Positions 1 to 8,342 of a stretch of 10,723 nucleotides of DNA are shown here, one piece after another. This DNA is from UBA6164 sp964344895. GTDB lineage: Bacteria > Patescibacteriota > Gracilibacteria > BD1-5 > UBA6164. Each line of letters opens with the position of its first letter. Positions within the stretch are counted from its first letter, which is position 1. The translations under genes were made by a program, and so were the position numbers. Under the pieces are notes generated by a model, which saw nothing but the letters and a program-made list of their open reading frames with translations, was not told the origin of the DNA and searched no databases. Location: contig CAYFPB010000039.1 in NCBI GenBank assembly GCA_964344895.1, positions 1 through 10,723 on the forward strand, given 5' to 3'.

Positions 1-107
1 ATATATATTTTGTACACTTATTATATAATAACTTTTAAAAAAAGCAAATTTTTTTAATTTTTTCTTTTATATGTTTATTAATTATTTATTTATTTTAGCC
101 TATAGTT

Positions 108-208
108 TGAATCCCTCCCTCTTCGTACCTCAGAGTACTCCCTTTAAAAAAGGGAGAAATTTAGTTTCTTCCTTTTGTAAAGGAAGTCCCCGTAGGGGGA
201 TGGATTCA
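108..208. repeat. Palindromic intergenic repeat, MITE-like (copy 1)
   Basis: The ends form an imperfect terminal inverted repeat: TGAATCCCTCCCTC (108-121) against GGGGGATGGATTCA (195-208), 12 of 14 positions matching. Between them sit small hairpins: GTAC..GTAC, CTCCCTTT..AAGGGAG, TTCCTTT..AAAGGAA and TCCCC..GGGGG. It is more GC-rich than its surroundings. Related sequence occurs at 8173-8216 and, more loosely, at 10526-10609. No protein is encoded, so a non-autonomous or REP-like repeat is the best description. The remaining left edge (1-107) is AT-rich and shows nothing I can name. Confidence 0.6.
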
Positions 209-219
209 TATTATAATAC

Positions 220-621
220 TTATTTTGCAATATTTTTTATAATTATTTCCCTATTTTGCTCATCATCTGTTTTATTAATTATTATTTCAATATCAGCTTT
301 GTAATACTTTTCTATCAAATCTGGCCATTCAATAATAATGATTCATTCATTATTATCTAAAATATCCTCTGCTCATATTGCAAAAAATTCATCATAAGAC
401 TTAAGTCTATACAAATCAAAATGATAAATATTTCCATACTTATTATAGTAAGTATAAGTTGGAGAAGTAATATCTTCTTTTACTTTTAATATGTTGTTAA
501 TTATATGTTTTGTAATTGTTGTTTTTCAAGCTCAAAGATCTCATCTTAAAAAAATTATAGATGGAGTTTTTATATCAAGATCTAAAGACTTAATTGAATC
601 TAGGCTGTAAATATTTTTCAT
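220..621 (-). CDS. tsaE: TsaE, ATPase of tRNA threonylcarbamoyladenosine (t6A37) biosynthesis
   Basis: With TGA as Gly this is an intact 133-residue protein, close to the usual TsaE length of about 150. The Walker A is RGDLGAGKTT at residues 26-35, with Gly27, Gly30 and Gly32 all encoded by TGA. Next come the family motifs SPTYTYYNKY (53-62) and IYHFDLYRL (65-73), then the acidic strand IIIIEWPDLIE (94-104), whose Trp99 is TGG. TsaE is a cytoplasmic P-loop ATPase that works with TsaB and TsaD to put the threonylcarbamoyl group on A37 of ANN-decoding tRNAs. The start was chosen because the ATG opens the frame just before the first family strand; there is no Shine-Dalgarno sequence, only an AT-rich leader. 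It diverges from the STAS pair. Neither tsaB nor tsaD lies in the window. Confidence 0.93.
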
Positions 622-645
622 AATAAAAAATTAGTATCTAAAAAT

Positions 646-674
646 TTGCTTTTAATAAAAATATATTATATAAT
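646..674 (+). promoter_or_regulatory. Sigma70-type promoter for the STAS gene pair
   Basis: TTGCTT (646-651) and TATAAT (669-674) are separated by 17 bases. This predicts a transcription start near 681 and a leader of about 34 nt before the ATG at 715. The region is very AT-rich, so chance matches are possible, but the perfect -10 with ideal spacing is a good candidate. The promoter of the divergent tsaE gene must lie in the same 93-nt gap; I could not pick it out. Confidence 0.5.
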
Positions 675-714
675 TGTATTATACTTTAATTTATTATAAC
701 TATATATTAATTTT

Positions 715-1065
715 ATGGAAACTTTAATAGAAGTAAATAGAAAAGATGAAAATGAAATTGTAATGTTTGAATTTTTATGAGAACTAGATGAAACAAATGC
801 TGATAATACATTTGAAAGCTTGATTAATGAAATTTGAGATTATAAAGGTAAAAAAATTATTCTTAATTTCAGTTGATTGACTTACTTAAACTCTAAATCT
901 ATTGGTTATATAGCAGATATTTTCTCTAATGTAGAAGATAATGACTGAGAAATGTATATTTCAAACTGTAACAACCAAGTAAGAGATATTTTAGATATAG
1001 TTGGTATTACTGGAATTATACCTACAGTAGATACTGAAGAAGAAGCTCTTGAAGCTTTGAGATAA
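715..1065 (+). CDS. STAS-domain protein, anti-anti-sigma factor-like (paralog 1)
   Basis: A 116-residue single STAS domain, the usual size for SpoIIAA/RsbV-type anti-sigma factor antagonists. The opening matches the family: an N-terminal strand, MFEFLGELDETNAD (17-30), then a strand and the LNFSGLTYLNSKSIGYI segment (50-66). Ser60 in LNSKS aligns with the phosphorylatable serine of SpoIIAA (DSSGLG), but the preceding Asp is replaced by Asn59. In characterised systems the unphosphorylated form binds an anti-sigma kinase and frees the sigma factor or a partner-switching target. No kinase, phosphatase or sigma factor is encoded nearby, so its partner is unknown. Glycines 22, 41, 54 and 78 are TGA codons. 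The start is the first ATG after the promoter, with no Shine-Dalgarno. It is followed 28 nt later by a close paralog. Confidence 0.85.
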
Positions 1066-1093
1066 ACTTTATTTTATTAAAAAACTAAAAAAT

Positions 1094-1444
1094 ATGGAAA
1101 CTATTGTAAATTTAACAAAAAAAGATATTGATAACATAACAGTTTTTGAACTTAACTGAGAATTAGATGAAACAAATGCTGATTCTACTTTTAAATCACT
1201 TCAAGAACAAATAGGAGAAACTTCTGGAAAAAATATAGTTTTAGTTCTAAGTGGAATTAATTATATGAATTCTAAATCTATTGGTTATATCTCAAGTATA
1301 TATGAAAACTTAGTAGAAGACTGAAGTAAAATGTATATTGTTAATGATAATGACAATGTTTGAGAAATACTTGAAATGGTAGGTATGAATGAATATGTAC
1401 CAATGACTATGACAGAAAAAGAAGCTATTGAAGCTTTATCTTAA
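1094..1444 (+). CDS. STAS-domain protein, anti-anti-sigma factor-like (paralog 2)
   Basis: Also exactly 116 residues, and collinear with the preceding gene without visible gaps. Shared stretches include GELDETNAD (22-30), NSKSIGYI (59-66) and the ending EAIEALS versus EALEALR. Ser60 is again present in NSKS, so both copies keep the putative phosphorylation site. The copies differ in the middle and C-terminal parts (for example MVGMNEYVPMTMTEKE here), so they are old enough to have specialised. TGA supplies Gly22, Gly77 and Gly90. It lies 28 nt downstream of paralog 1, probably in the same transcript, and ends before a strong bidirectional terminator. The function is inferred from the fold only; another STAS role cannot be excluded. 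Confidence 0.85.
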
Positions 1445-1460
1445 TAAAGGCCTTAACCTA

Positions 1461-1490
1461 AAAACTCTTCCTTGCAAGGAAGAGTTTTTT
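1461..1490. terminator. Bidirectional intrinsic terminator between convergent genes
   Basis: A perfect 28-nt palindrome (1461-1488) is built on ACTCTTCCTTG / CAAGGAAGAGT with A and T tracts at its ends. It gives a stable hairpin followed by U residues in both directions. It ends the STAS transcript on the plus strand and the mutS operon on the minus strand. The glycosyltransferase stop codon (1489-1491) directly abuts the palindrome. Confidence 0.85.
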
Positions 1491-2580
1491 AATTTATCAA
1501 TTCCTTTAGCCTTTGTTCAAATTTTTCTAAACTAAAATCTTTTGCTCTTTGCTCACAGTTATCTTTCATTTCTAGGCATTTTTTAGGAGTTAGATAATTT
1601 ACAGCTTCAATAATATCATCTACATAAGATCAAGCATTTATAAGTACTCATGTTTTTCTATTTACTACTGACTCTTTCAATCATCATTCATTTACTCATA
1701 AAACAGGTTTTCAAGCTGCCATTGATTCAACAGGACTCATTCCAAAATCCTCATCTACAGGAACATATATTGTAGCTACAGAGTTTCAAACATAATCAGT
1801 AAATCATAAATTTCATGGTAGAGTTATGAATTCTATATTAGATTGTCACTTAGCTATAGCTAAGATTTTTTGTAATGATGGATCATTTTCTCAATATATT
1901 ACAACCAGCTTTTTTTCGGGCATTTTTATAAAAGCCTCAACCACTCTATCAACTCTTTTTGCATCACTAAGCCTTGCAAATGATAGATAATAATCTTTTT
2001 GTTCTAAAAACTTAAATTCTTCTAAGTTTACTGGTGGATACAATACAGTTGAATCATATCATAAAAACTTTTTAATTCTTTTCTTTGTATTTTCTGAATT
2101 TGTTAATATTAAATCCATTTTTTTTATATCTGATTCATACATTTTTCTAAAAATATATGATAATAAGTTAAATAATGGTTTTAATATAAAAGGTACTTTT
2201 TGTAAATAAGATTCTCTCAGATCATATAAATACCTAGGTGGAGTATGACAATAATATATTTTTTTTGTATTTTTACTACAATTTTTTACAGAACTAATAG
2301 AGTCTCAGGAAAAAATTACAGTATCATATTCTCTTAAAAATTTTGTTTTAAATAAAAATGCTAGTTTTAATTTAATATGTCTAAATCACTTTTTAAATAT
2401 CTCACTTGATACACTTATCATCTTTCATTCAAAGCCTTCTTTCCTCAAATCAAAACTCCCCTTACTAAAAAAACCAGAAGCTAAATCTGATTTCAATGCC
2501 TTGGCCATCATAAGAATAAGTCTTTCTCATCATCACTTATACAAAAATGTATCATGCATGATTATTATTTTGTTTTTCAT
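1489..2580 (-). CDS. GT4-family glycosyltransferase
   Basis: A 363-residue GT-B-fold glycosyltransferase of normal family length. The N-terminal half has MHDTFLYKGGGERL (8-21), the acceptor-side glycine loop of GT4 enzymes, with three consecutive TGA glycines (16-18). It also has YYCHTPPRYLYDL (109-121), typical of mannosyltransferase-like members, and LILTNSENTKKRIKKFLG (157-174). The C-terminal donor-binding half has YLSFARLSDAKRVDRVVEAF (198-217) and the EX7E signature Glu277-Glu285 in EDFGMSPVESMAAGKPVLG. It likely transfers a nucleotide-activated sugar at the cytoplasmic membrane face for a surface glycan; the sugar and acceptor cannot be told. It starts 4 nt after the P-loop gene and is the last gene of the mutS operon. 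Start: the ATG beginning MKNKIIIMHD, preceded by an A-rich run rather than a Shine-Dalgarno. Confidence 0.9.
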
Positions 2581-2584
2581 TTTT

Positions 2585-3220
2585 TTATTTAGTAATTAAT
2601 AATTGTTTAGCTCTATCCATTTGTTGAAAGAAATCTCATGAAGTATCAATACAATCAAACTTACAACTACTTGTTTGTTTTAAGATTAAATCTGAATAAT
2701 ATTTATAAAAATCTATCAATAATGTTTTTTGTCTCTGGGTTATACTTCATTTTCTTAAACTTATATTTTCAATTATTTCTGAAACATCTGTTTTTACAAG
2801 AAAAATCACTTTATAATCCTCAGGATTTTTTACTGAATCTAAAAATTTATGTACACTTATCGGTGTATTTTGAACTCATTCAATAAGTACTTTTGATCAT
2901 ATATTTAATATTTCAGATAACCTTTTTGAAAACACATATCTATTTGTAACTAATTCCAAACAAACACAATCTACTACTCACCTATCTAATATTAAATTTT
3001 CAAAAGAAGTATTTTTATTACAAATAAAATGATTATAATCATTTAAATAATACATTAAAGACATATTTCTTTGTCTTTCTACCATATTTAATGAATTATA
3101 TAACTCTGATCTTATCTGATCTCAAGAATACTTATTATGTCAAAAGTCATCACACATAGACTCAGCTAAAAATCATTTTCAAGAATTTGGACTTCATCAT
3201 ATAATAATATTTTTTTCCAT
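2585..3220 (-). CDS. P-loop NTPase, probable small-molecule or zeta-like kinase (function unknown)
   Basis: A 211-residue protein opening with MEKNIIIGGSPNSGKG: a beta strand and Walker A (residues 9-16, GSPNSGKG) whose glycines 8, 9, 14 and 16 are TGA. Later features fit the nucleotide-kinase branch of P-loop proteins: NLILDRG (75-81) as a possible Walker B/DRG strand, KVLIEGVQNTP (110-120), a hydrophobic strand YKVIFLVKTD (136-145), and basic residues Arg156 and Arg163 that could belong to a lid. I do not recognise a specific family; 2-phosphoglycerate-kinase-like or zeta-toxin-like proteins are the nearest by architecture. No antitoxin-like gene is adjacent. It sits between mutS and a glycosyltransferase with 4-nt gaps on both sides, so it is co-transcribed, though the neighbours do not reveal a shared pathway. 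Confidence 0.75.
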
Positions 3221-3224
3221 ATTT

Positions 3225-4658
3225 TTAGTTTTTTATTTTTTCTTTAAATTCATTTATTTTTGTCAAAGCCTCCATAGGAGTCAAATTGTTTATATCTAGT
3301 TTTTCTAACTCTTGTTCTATTATACTAGGTATTTTTATCTCTTTTTCAACTATTTTTATTTCTGGTTCAATATTTGATCATAAAGACATTTGAACTCATC
3401 AAACACTGTTATGTTCTAGTTCTAACATATGAAGCATTTTTTTGGCTTCATTTATTGTATTAGTACTTATTCAAGCAAGTTTTGCTACTTGTAATCAAAA
3501 TGATTTTTTTATTCATCATTCTATTATTTTTCTTAAAAAAACTAATTCTTCTCCTTCTTCTCATACAGCTACAGAAAAGTTTTTTACTCATGACAAGTTC
3601 TTTGATTCATCAATTAATTCATGATAGTGAGTTGCAAAAAGTGTTTTTGCTTTTATATTATCATGATTTTCCTTTAAAATAGCCCATGCTAAACTCATAC
3701 CATCATAAGTAGATGTTCATCTACCCACTTCGTCTATAATCACAAAAGAATCTTTAGTAGAATTATTTAAAATATTTGCTACTTCTTGCATCTCAACCAT
3801 AAATGTAGATTGACCTAAAAATAAATTATCTCAAGCTCAAACTCTTGAAAATATTTTATCAGTTAAAGGTAATTTTGCTTTTTTTGCAGGTACAAAACTT
3901 CCTATATGAGCTAATAATAATATCAAAGCATTTTGTCTTAAAAATGTTGATTTTCAACCCATATTTGGTCCTGTGATAATATGGATATATTTGTCTTCCT
4001 CTAAAGATAAATCATTACTTATAAAGTCTTTTTCAACTTGTTCAATTATTGGATGTCTACCAGATTTAACTTCAAAATTATAATCACTGCCTAACTCAGG
4101 TCTTACATAATCATAATCATAAGCTACCTGAGACATAGAACTTACAAAATCTATATGTGCAATATTTTCTGATACATTATTTATAGTAGCATAATTATCA
4201 AGAATCTTTTCTCTAATGTCTAAAAAAATCTCATATTCTCTTTCTGCTTTTTTTCACTCAGCTTCTAAAACTTCAGTTTCAAACTCTTTTAATTCTCAAG
4301 TTATATATCTAGAAGCATTTACCAAAGTTTGTTTATGAACAAAACTATCTGGTATTTTTGATACTTGGCTTTTAGGTACTTCTATAAAATAACCTGAAGC
4401 ATTTGTATATTTTATTTTTAATCAATTTATATCATTCTCATTTGCAATTCTTGATTGATAATCAGTTAACCAATCTTTTGAATTATTTATTAAACTCCTA
4501 TATTTATCTACCTCTTCATCATAGTTATCAGCTATTATTTCTCATCATGTAATAGTTATTTCTGGATCTTGTTTTATTGATTTATCTATTAAATCAATTA
4601 TTTCTTTTATTTTTTCCACTATTAAAATATTATTAATATATTCTTTTATAGTAAGCAT
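3225..4658 (-). CDS. mutS: MutS-type DNA mismatch repair ATPase lacking the N-terminal mismatch-recognition half
   Basis: A 477-residue protein matching only the C-terminal part of MutS (usually about 850). It begins in the lever region just before the clamp: GGEIIADNYDEEVDKYR (38-54), KIKYTNASGYFIEVPKSQ (81-98), QTLVNASRYIT (110-120). The whole ATPase domain follows: RPELGSDYNFEVKSGRHPIIEQ (186-207), Walker A GPNMGGKST (230-238, Gly235 by TGA), STFMVEM (284-290), Walker B and signature DEVGRGTSTYDG (309-320), and H-loop ATHYHE (342-347). The end LTPMEALTKINEFKEKIK is the usual MutS C-terminus. Domains I and II and most of III, including the mismatch-probing Phe-X-Glu, are absent. The frame closes at a TAA 14 codons upstream of the ATG with no other start, and a divergent gene begins 100 nt away. 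All catalytic motifs survive. It is the first gene of a three-gene operon. Confidence 0.88.
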
Positions 4659-4736
4659 TTTATCTATAAGACTTTTTTTGTAAAGAAATATTGTCTTTTT
4701 TTATTTTTTAGTTATTCTATTTCAAATTACAATTTA

Positions 4737-4742
4737 TATAAT
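4737..4742 (+). promoter_or_regulatory. Possible -10 box for the membrane protein gene
   Basis: A TATAAT hexamer lies 15 bases before the ATG at 4758 in the 99-nt gap between divergent mutS and the Baseplate-J-like gene. A convincing -35 was not found; TTCTAT at 4715-4720 is weak. If used, the 5' leader would be only about 9-10 nt, nearly leaderless, which fits the absence of a Shine-Dalgarno. The mutS promoter must lie in the same gap but I could not assign it. Confidence 0.3.
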
Positions 4743-4757
4743 TCATAATAATTTTAG

Positions 4758-6362
4758 ATGATTAAAATAAATAAAAAGGATTCAATTATTGATATAATAA
4801 TCAAGATAAGTAACTGTAAAGAAAAAGAAATAACTCTTGATATACCTTTTGCTCACCCTATACTACATAACTCAACATCTCTAAAAATATTAAAAAATAA
4901 AGCTTGAAACAAAGAATTAATAATAATTACAAATGATAAGACAAGTAAAAATATCTTAAAAAATTTATGAATAAGATATACGCAAGATAAAAATGAAAAT
5001 CTTCTAGAATACAATTACAGTTTTTGAGAATATACTAAGTATCTAATTAAATCATACATTTTGGAATTTTTTCAGATTTTTTCAAGTAAAACAGGATCAA
5101 TAAAATCAGAATACAAATTAAAAAACCCTAGTAATTCAAAAATTTGAATTTTTCTACTTGTAGTAATCCTTTCTCTATTTTTATTTTTATTTGTGTTTTA
5201 CTTTGCAGTTAATAAAACATATATTGAAATAACTCCTGAAATATCAATAAAAACAAAGGCTAAAAACTTTGTATTTAGAGAAGTAAATAAAGATGAAATA
5301 CCTAGTAGTAATGTTATAAAACTAAAAAAAGTATCAAAAAATGTTATTTTTTCAAATACTTATGGAACAAGCTGAATTGATAAAACAAAAATAAAACATA
5401 GTAAGTGAAAAGTAAAATTTTATAACCATTTGGCTGAAAAGGTTGAACTACTTTGAAATACTAGATTACAATCTATTAATTGAGTTTTATTTACAACTGA
5501 TACTCCTGTAAAGATTCCACCAGCTGAAGTTACTTCTGATTGAAAAATTATTCCTTGAACAAAACTTATTAGTATTACTTCTGTACTACATAATGTTAAT
5601 TGAGAAGTAGTATGAGATAAGGCTAATTTAAAAAGAAATGAATTTCTAGAACTACCTGGATTAACAAATCATAAAGATAAAATATATGCTAAAACTTATT
5701 CTAAAATAAGTTGAGCAAATAACAATATAGTAAAACAATTAACAAAACAAGATATAGAAAATGCTAAAAAGGCTCTTGAATTAAGCTTAAAACAACAAGC
5801 TATTGATGAATTAAAACAACAAATAATAGATGATAATAATTTAAATAACATTGATTATAAAATACTTTGAGTAGATGATATAATTGAATATTCTGAATTT
5901 AATATTATATGACTTGATAAAATAAAGCCTTGAGAAAATATTGATAACTTTGAGTTATCATGAACTATCAAAATTACAAGTTATACATATAATACTAAGA
6001 AATTATTATCTGAATTATCTAGTAGTATTAAATGACATGTACTTGAAGAAGTAGAAAAAATATTATATTTAAATGATAAATCTTTAAGAGTTGCAAATAT
6101 AATTAGTAAAGAAAAAGAGCCTTTAGAAATAAAAGCTACTGTATGAATTGAAGTTTTTTATATACATAATTTTTCTTGAAGTAGAAATAGTTATATAAAC
6201 AAACTAAAAAATTCTATTAGTTGACTTGATAAAGATGTGGCTAATAAAGTTTTACTAAACAACTCTAGAATAAGTGATGTAAGTATAGAAATAAGACCAT
6301 TTTTTGTTGATAAGGTTTCAAAAATAAATGATAATATTATTATTGACATATTAGAAAGATAA
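4758..6362 (+). CDS. Single-pass membrane protein with Baseplate-J-like extracytoplasmic region
   Basis: A 534-residue protein. Residues 1-125 are a soluble, probably cytoplasmic domain with a conserved-looking strand-helix pattern (KEKEITLDIPFAHPILHNSTSLKILK, then ELIIITNDKTSKNILKNLGI). One transmembrane helix spans about 130-150 (IFLLVVILSLFLFLFVFYFA). The large outer region follows: KVKFYNHLAEKVELLGNTRLQSINGVLFTTDTPVKIPPAE (about 218-257), KIIPGTKLISITSV (263-275), LPGL, SKISGANNNIVKQLTKQDIENAKKALELSLKQQAIDELKQQ (315-355). That order resembles the membrane-anchored proteins of CPR bacteria annotated as Baseplate J-like. I infer an envelope-spanning structural role; there is no phage gene nearby. 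The ATG at 4758 is the first in the frame. TGA gives Gly throughout, such as Gly50, Gly71 and Gly90. The family call is moderate. Confidence 0.7.
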
Positions 6363-6395
6363 AAAAAATAGTAGATTTAAATCTACTATTTTTTT
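6362..6395. terminator. Shared bidirectional terminator, 34-nt perfect palindrome
   Basis: Each arm is 17 nt, AAAAAAATAGTAGATTT and its complement, centred between 6378 and 6379. The palindrome begins with the last base of the upstream stop codon (6360-6362) and runs into the stop codon of the convergent helicase (6394-6396). A and T tracts at both ends give U-tracts for transcripts in either direction. The helix core is AT-rich, so termination may be incomplete. Confidence 0.8.
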
Positions 6396-8157
6396 ATCTT
6401 CTTCCTCTATTTCATCCTCTATATCCACTAGAATTTCTTCCTCATCTGAATCATCCTCTATTTCATCCTCATCTAAATCCTCAACCTCTTCTATTTCATC
6501 CTCCTTCTCTTTGTTTTGCTTCAACTATTAATGGTTTTCTAGAGTTTTGTTTTTTGAAAAATCTAAGTACAAAATCAGCATCTTCATCTTTTAAGTTGAT
6601 AAAAGAAAATTCTCTCATGATATCTATATTTCAAATATCTCATAATTTTGTATCACATTCTTTTTCTATGAATTGAATAAGACTTCATGGTGTAAATCAG
6701 TCTAGTTTACCTCTAGCAACAAAAAGTCTTCTTTCTCCTGCTACTCAACTATATCCTCTTTCTCATCTATCTCTAGTATTTGAAAAATTTTCAGGTTTTA
6801 ATTCACTGTAGTGAGTTGAACAAAATTCTTTACCATATCATTCTTTTAATACTGCTGCTAAGATTTCTTCTGGAGCATGATCTAGTTCTAAAAGATCTTT
6901 AGCTAAATCTACATAGTTTAACTCTTCTGTATTTTCTAATAATTCTCTTGTATTATCTATTAGTCTTTTTTTCTTAAACTCAATTACTTCTGGTACTTCT
7001 GGTAGTTTTTCTACTTTTATTTTTGATTTAATTGTTCTTTCTATCCATGATAGCATTCTTGAGTCTCTTCTTGATACAAAAGATATTGCTTCTCATTTAT
7101 TACCTGCTCTTCATGTTCTTCATATTCTATGTGTATATGTTTCTGGATTGTCTGGTAGAGAGTAGTTAACTACATGTGTTAAGTTATTTACATCTATACC
7201 TCTTGCTGCTACATCTGTTGCAACAAGTATTTTTATTGCTCAGTTTTTAAATCTGGCTAGAGTTTTTTCTCTCATTTTTTGATCTATATCTCAGTGAATT
7301 CATTCTACTTTGTAACCTCTATTCATCAGTTTAGCTGCTACTTCATCTACATCTATTTTTGTTTTACAAAATAGTATTCCATAAAAATCAAACTCCACTT
7401 CTATTACTCTACATAGAGCTTCAAACTTATCAAATTCTTTCACTTTAAAACATTTTTGTTCTATATTAGAATTTGTTAATTCTTTTCTCTCTATTGTTAC
7501 TTTATCATGATCTTTTATATATTTATGCACTATATCTTTTATTCCTCTTGGTATTGTTGCTGAGAATAATAATACTTTTTTATCAACTGGTGTATATTCT
7601 ATAATTTGTTCTATTTCTTCTTTGAAACCTATGTTTAACATTTCATCTGCTTCATCTAAAACAAAGTATTTTATTTTATCTATTTTTAGAGATTTTTTCT
7701 TTGATAGGTGATCTATAACTCTACCTGGTGTCCCAACAACTATTTGTGGTCATCTTTTTAATCACATTAATTCTTCTCTAACACTTTGTCCTCCATATAA
7801 TAATTGTATTCTAACCCCAGAGTCAGCAAATGATTTTATTTCATCTGCTACCTGTATGGCTAATTCCCTAGTTGGAGCTAGAATCATTGCTTGTATTCCT
7901 TCAGCTTTTTTATCTAGTCTTTCCAAAATTGGTATTCAAAAACTTGCAGTTTTACCTGTACCTGTTTGAGCTTGCCCAATTATATCTTTATCACCATTTA
8001 ATAATAATGGTATTACTCCTGCTTGTACTGCACTTGGATACTCATATCCTTTTTTTTCTATTTTTTTAAGCATAGCATCTGATATACCTAAATCACTAAA
8101 TTTTACTTTATCATTAGTATCTCAAGCATCTATTTTTTTATCTATTGTATCTGACAT
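6394..8157 (-). CDS. DEAD-box ATP-dependent RNA helicase with DbpA-type RNA-binding domain and RGG tail
   Basis: A 587-residue helicase of the DeaD/CsdA group. RecA domain 1 has the Q-motif region KFSDLGISDAMLKKIEKKGYEYPSAVQ (19-45), motif I AQTGTGKT (63-70), APTRELA (94-100), TPGR (143-146), DEAD (168-171) and SAT (199-201). RecA domain 2 has GIHGDIDQKMRE (286-297), ATDVAARGIDV (313-323) and HRIGRTGRAG (343-352), in which TGA supplies invariant glycines. Residues about 476-548 (RRLFVARGKLDGFTPGSLIQFI onward) match the DbpA-like domain that in relatives binds structured or ribosomal RNA. The last 37 residues are an RGG/GGN tail with 17 glycines, 7 by TGA. Likely roles are ribosome assembly, mRNA unwinding and cold adaptation. 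The gene stands alone behind a long structured leader. Start: the ATG opening MSDTIDKK. Confidence 0.93.
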
Positions 8158-8172
8158 ATTGTTTTAATAATT

Positions 8173-8216
8173 ACCCCCATCCCCCTTCGGGTACTTCCCC
8201 CTTTCAGGAGGAAGAA
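8173..8216. repeat. Intergenic repeat (copy 2, partial)
   Basis: ATCCCCCTTCGGGTACTTCC (from 8179) matches the reverse complement of part of the repeat at 108-208 (ATCCCCCTACGGGGACTTCC) at 18 of 20 positions. A small hairpin CTTCC..GGAAG follows. It lies in the untranslated region just upstream of the helicase ATG, so it would be transcribed in the helicase leader. Confidence 0.6.
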
Positions 8217-8240
8217 TATAAGGAAATATAAAATAACACA

Positions 8241-8283
8241 AAAAAATAAGAACAGCAGCATTTAATGCAAGTTCTTATTTTTT
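8241..8283 (-). terminator. Intrinsic terminator in the helicase leader (attenuator, stem 3-4)
   Basis: A 13-bp stem pairs AAAAAATAAGAAC (8241-8253) with GTTCTTATTTTTT (8271-8283); the loop has its own GCAT..ATGC mini-stem. On the minus strand it ends in a U-run about 83 nt before the helicase ATG. The minus orientation is favoured because a promoter and leader lie upstream on that strand and no plus-strand gene precedes it. As a sequence it could also work on the plus strand. Confidence 0.7.
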
Positions 8284-8341
8284 ATGAGAACTTCCAAAAG
8301 TAAATAATATAAATAGTTTATTTTCCGCCATATAAGTTCTC
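8269..8341 (-). promoter_or_regulatory. Alternative-pairing leader segments (putative antiterminator switch)
   Basis: In minus-strand order, segment 1 GAGAACTT (8341-8334) pairs with segment 2 AAGTTCTC (8293-8286) over 8 bp. Segment 2 can instead pair through AAGTTCT (8293-8287) with AGAACTT (8275-8269), which overlaps the 5' arm of the terminator. So 1-2 with 3-4 (termination) and 2-3 (readthrough) are mutually exclusive, the classic attenuation layout. The pairing is seen directly; the regulatory role is inferred. Confidence 0.5.
8275..8331 (-). CDS. Putative 18-residue leader peptide upstream of the helicase
   Basis: An ATG-to-TAA frame encodes MAENKLFILFTFGSSHKK. It begins inside the loop of pairing 1-2, runs through segment 2, and its stop lies in the 5' arm of the terminator. 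A ribosome on this frame would therefore control which hairpin forms, as in peptide-coupled attenuators. Three Phe and two Leu within residues 6-12 could serve as a sensing run, but the composition is not extreme. No Shine-Dalgarno precedes it. It could be a chance ORF: 18 codons is short and no homolog can be checked here. Confidence 0.35.
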   Translation of the reverse strand: MAENKLFILFTFGSSHKK

Positions 8342-8342
8342 T

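Noticed and set aside
71..304. 77-codon plus-strand ORF over the left repeat
   Set aside because: It crosses the repeat and the antisense strand of tsaE; composition is unlike the real genes and no motif is visible.
2638..3682. Plus-strand ORFs at 2638-2886, 3442-3624 and 3482-3682
   Set aside because: They lie antisense to the P-loop and mutS genes, have low-complexity F/L/S-rich products and no recognisable domains.
4758..6362. Prophage or tailocin fragment because of the Baseplate-J likeness
   Set aside because: A membrane anchor and absence of any other phage structural gene make a resident envelope protein more likely.
220..8157. In-frame TGA codons as pseudogene stops, selenocysteine, or Trp (code 4)
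   Set aside because: TGA falls at conserved glycines of several unrelated families, Trp positions are TGG, and TGA is far too frequent for selenocysteine or decay.
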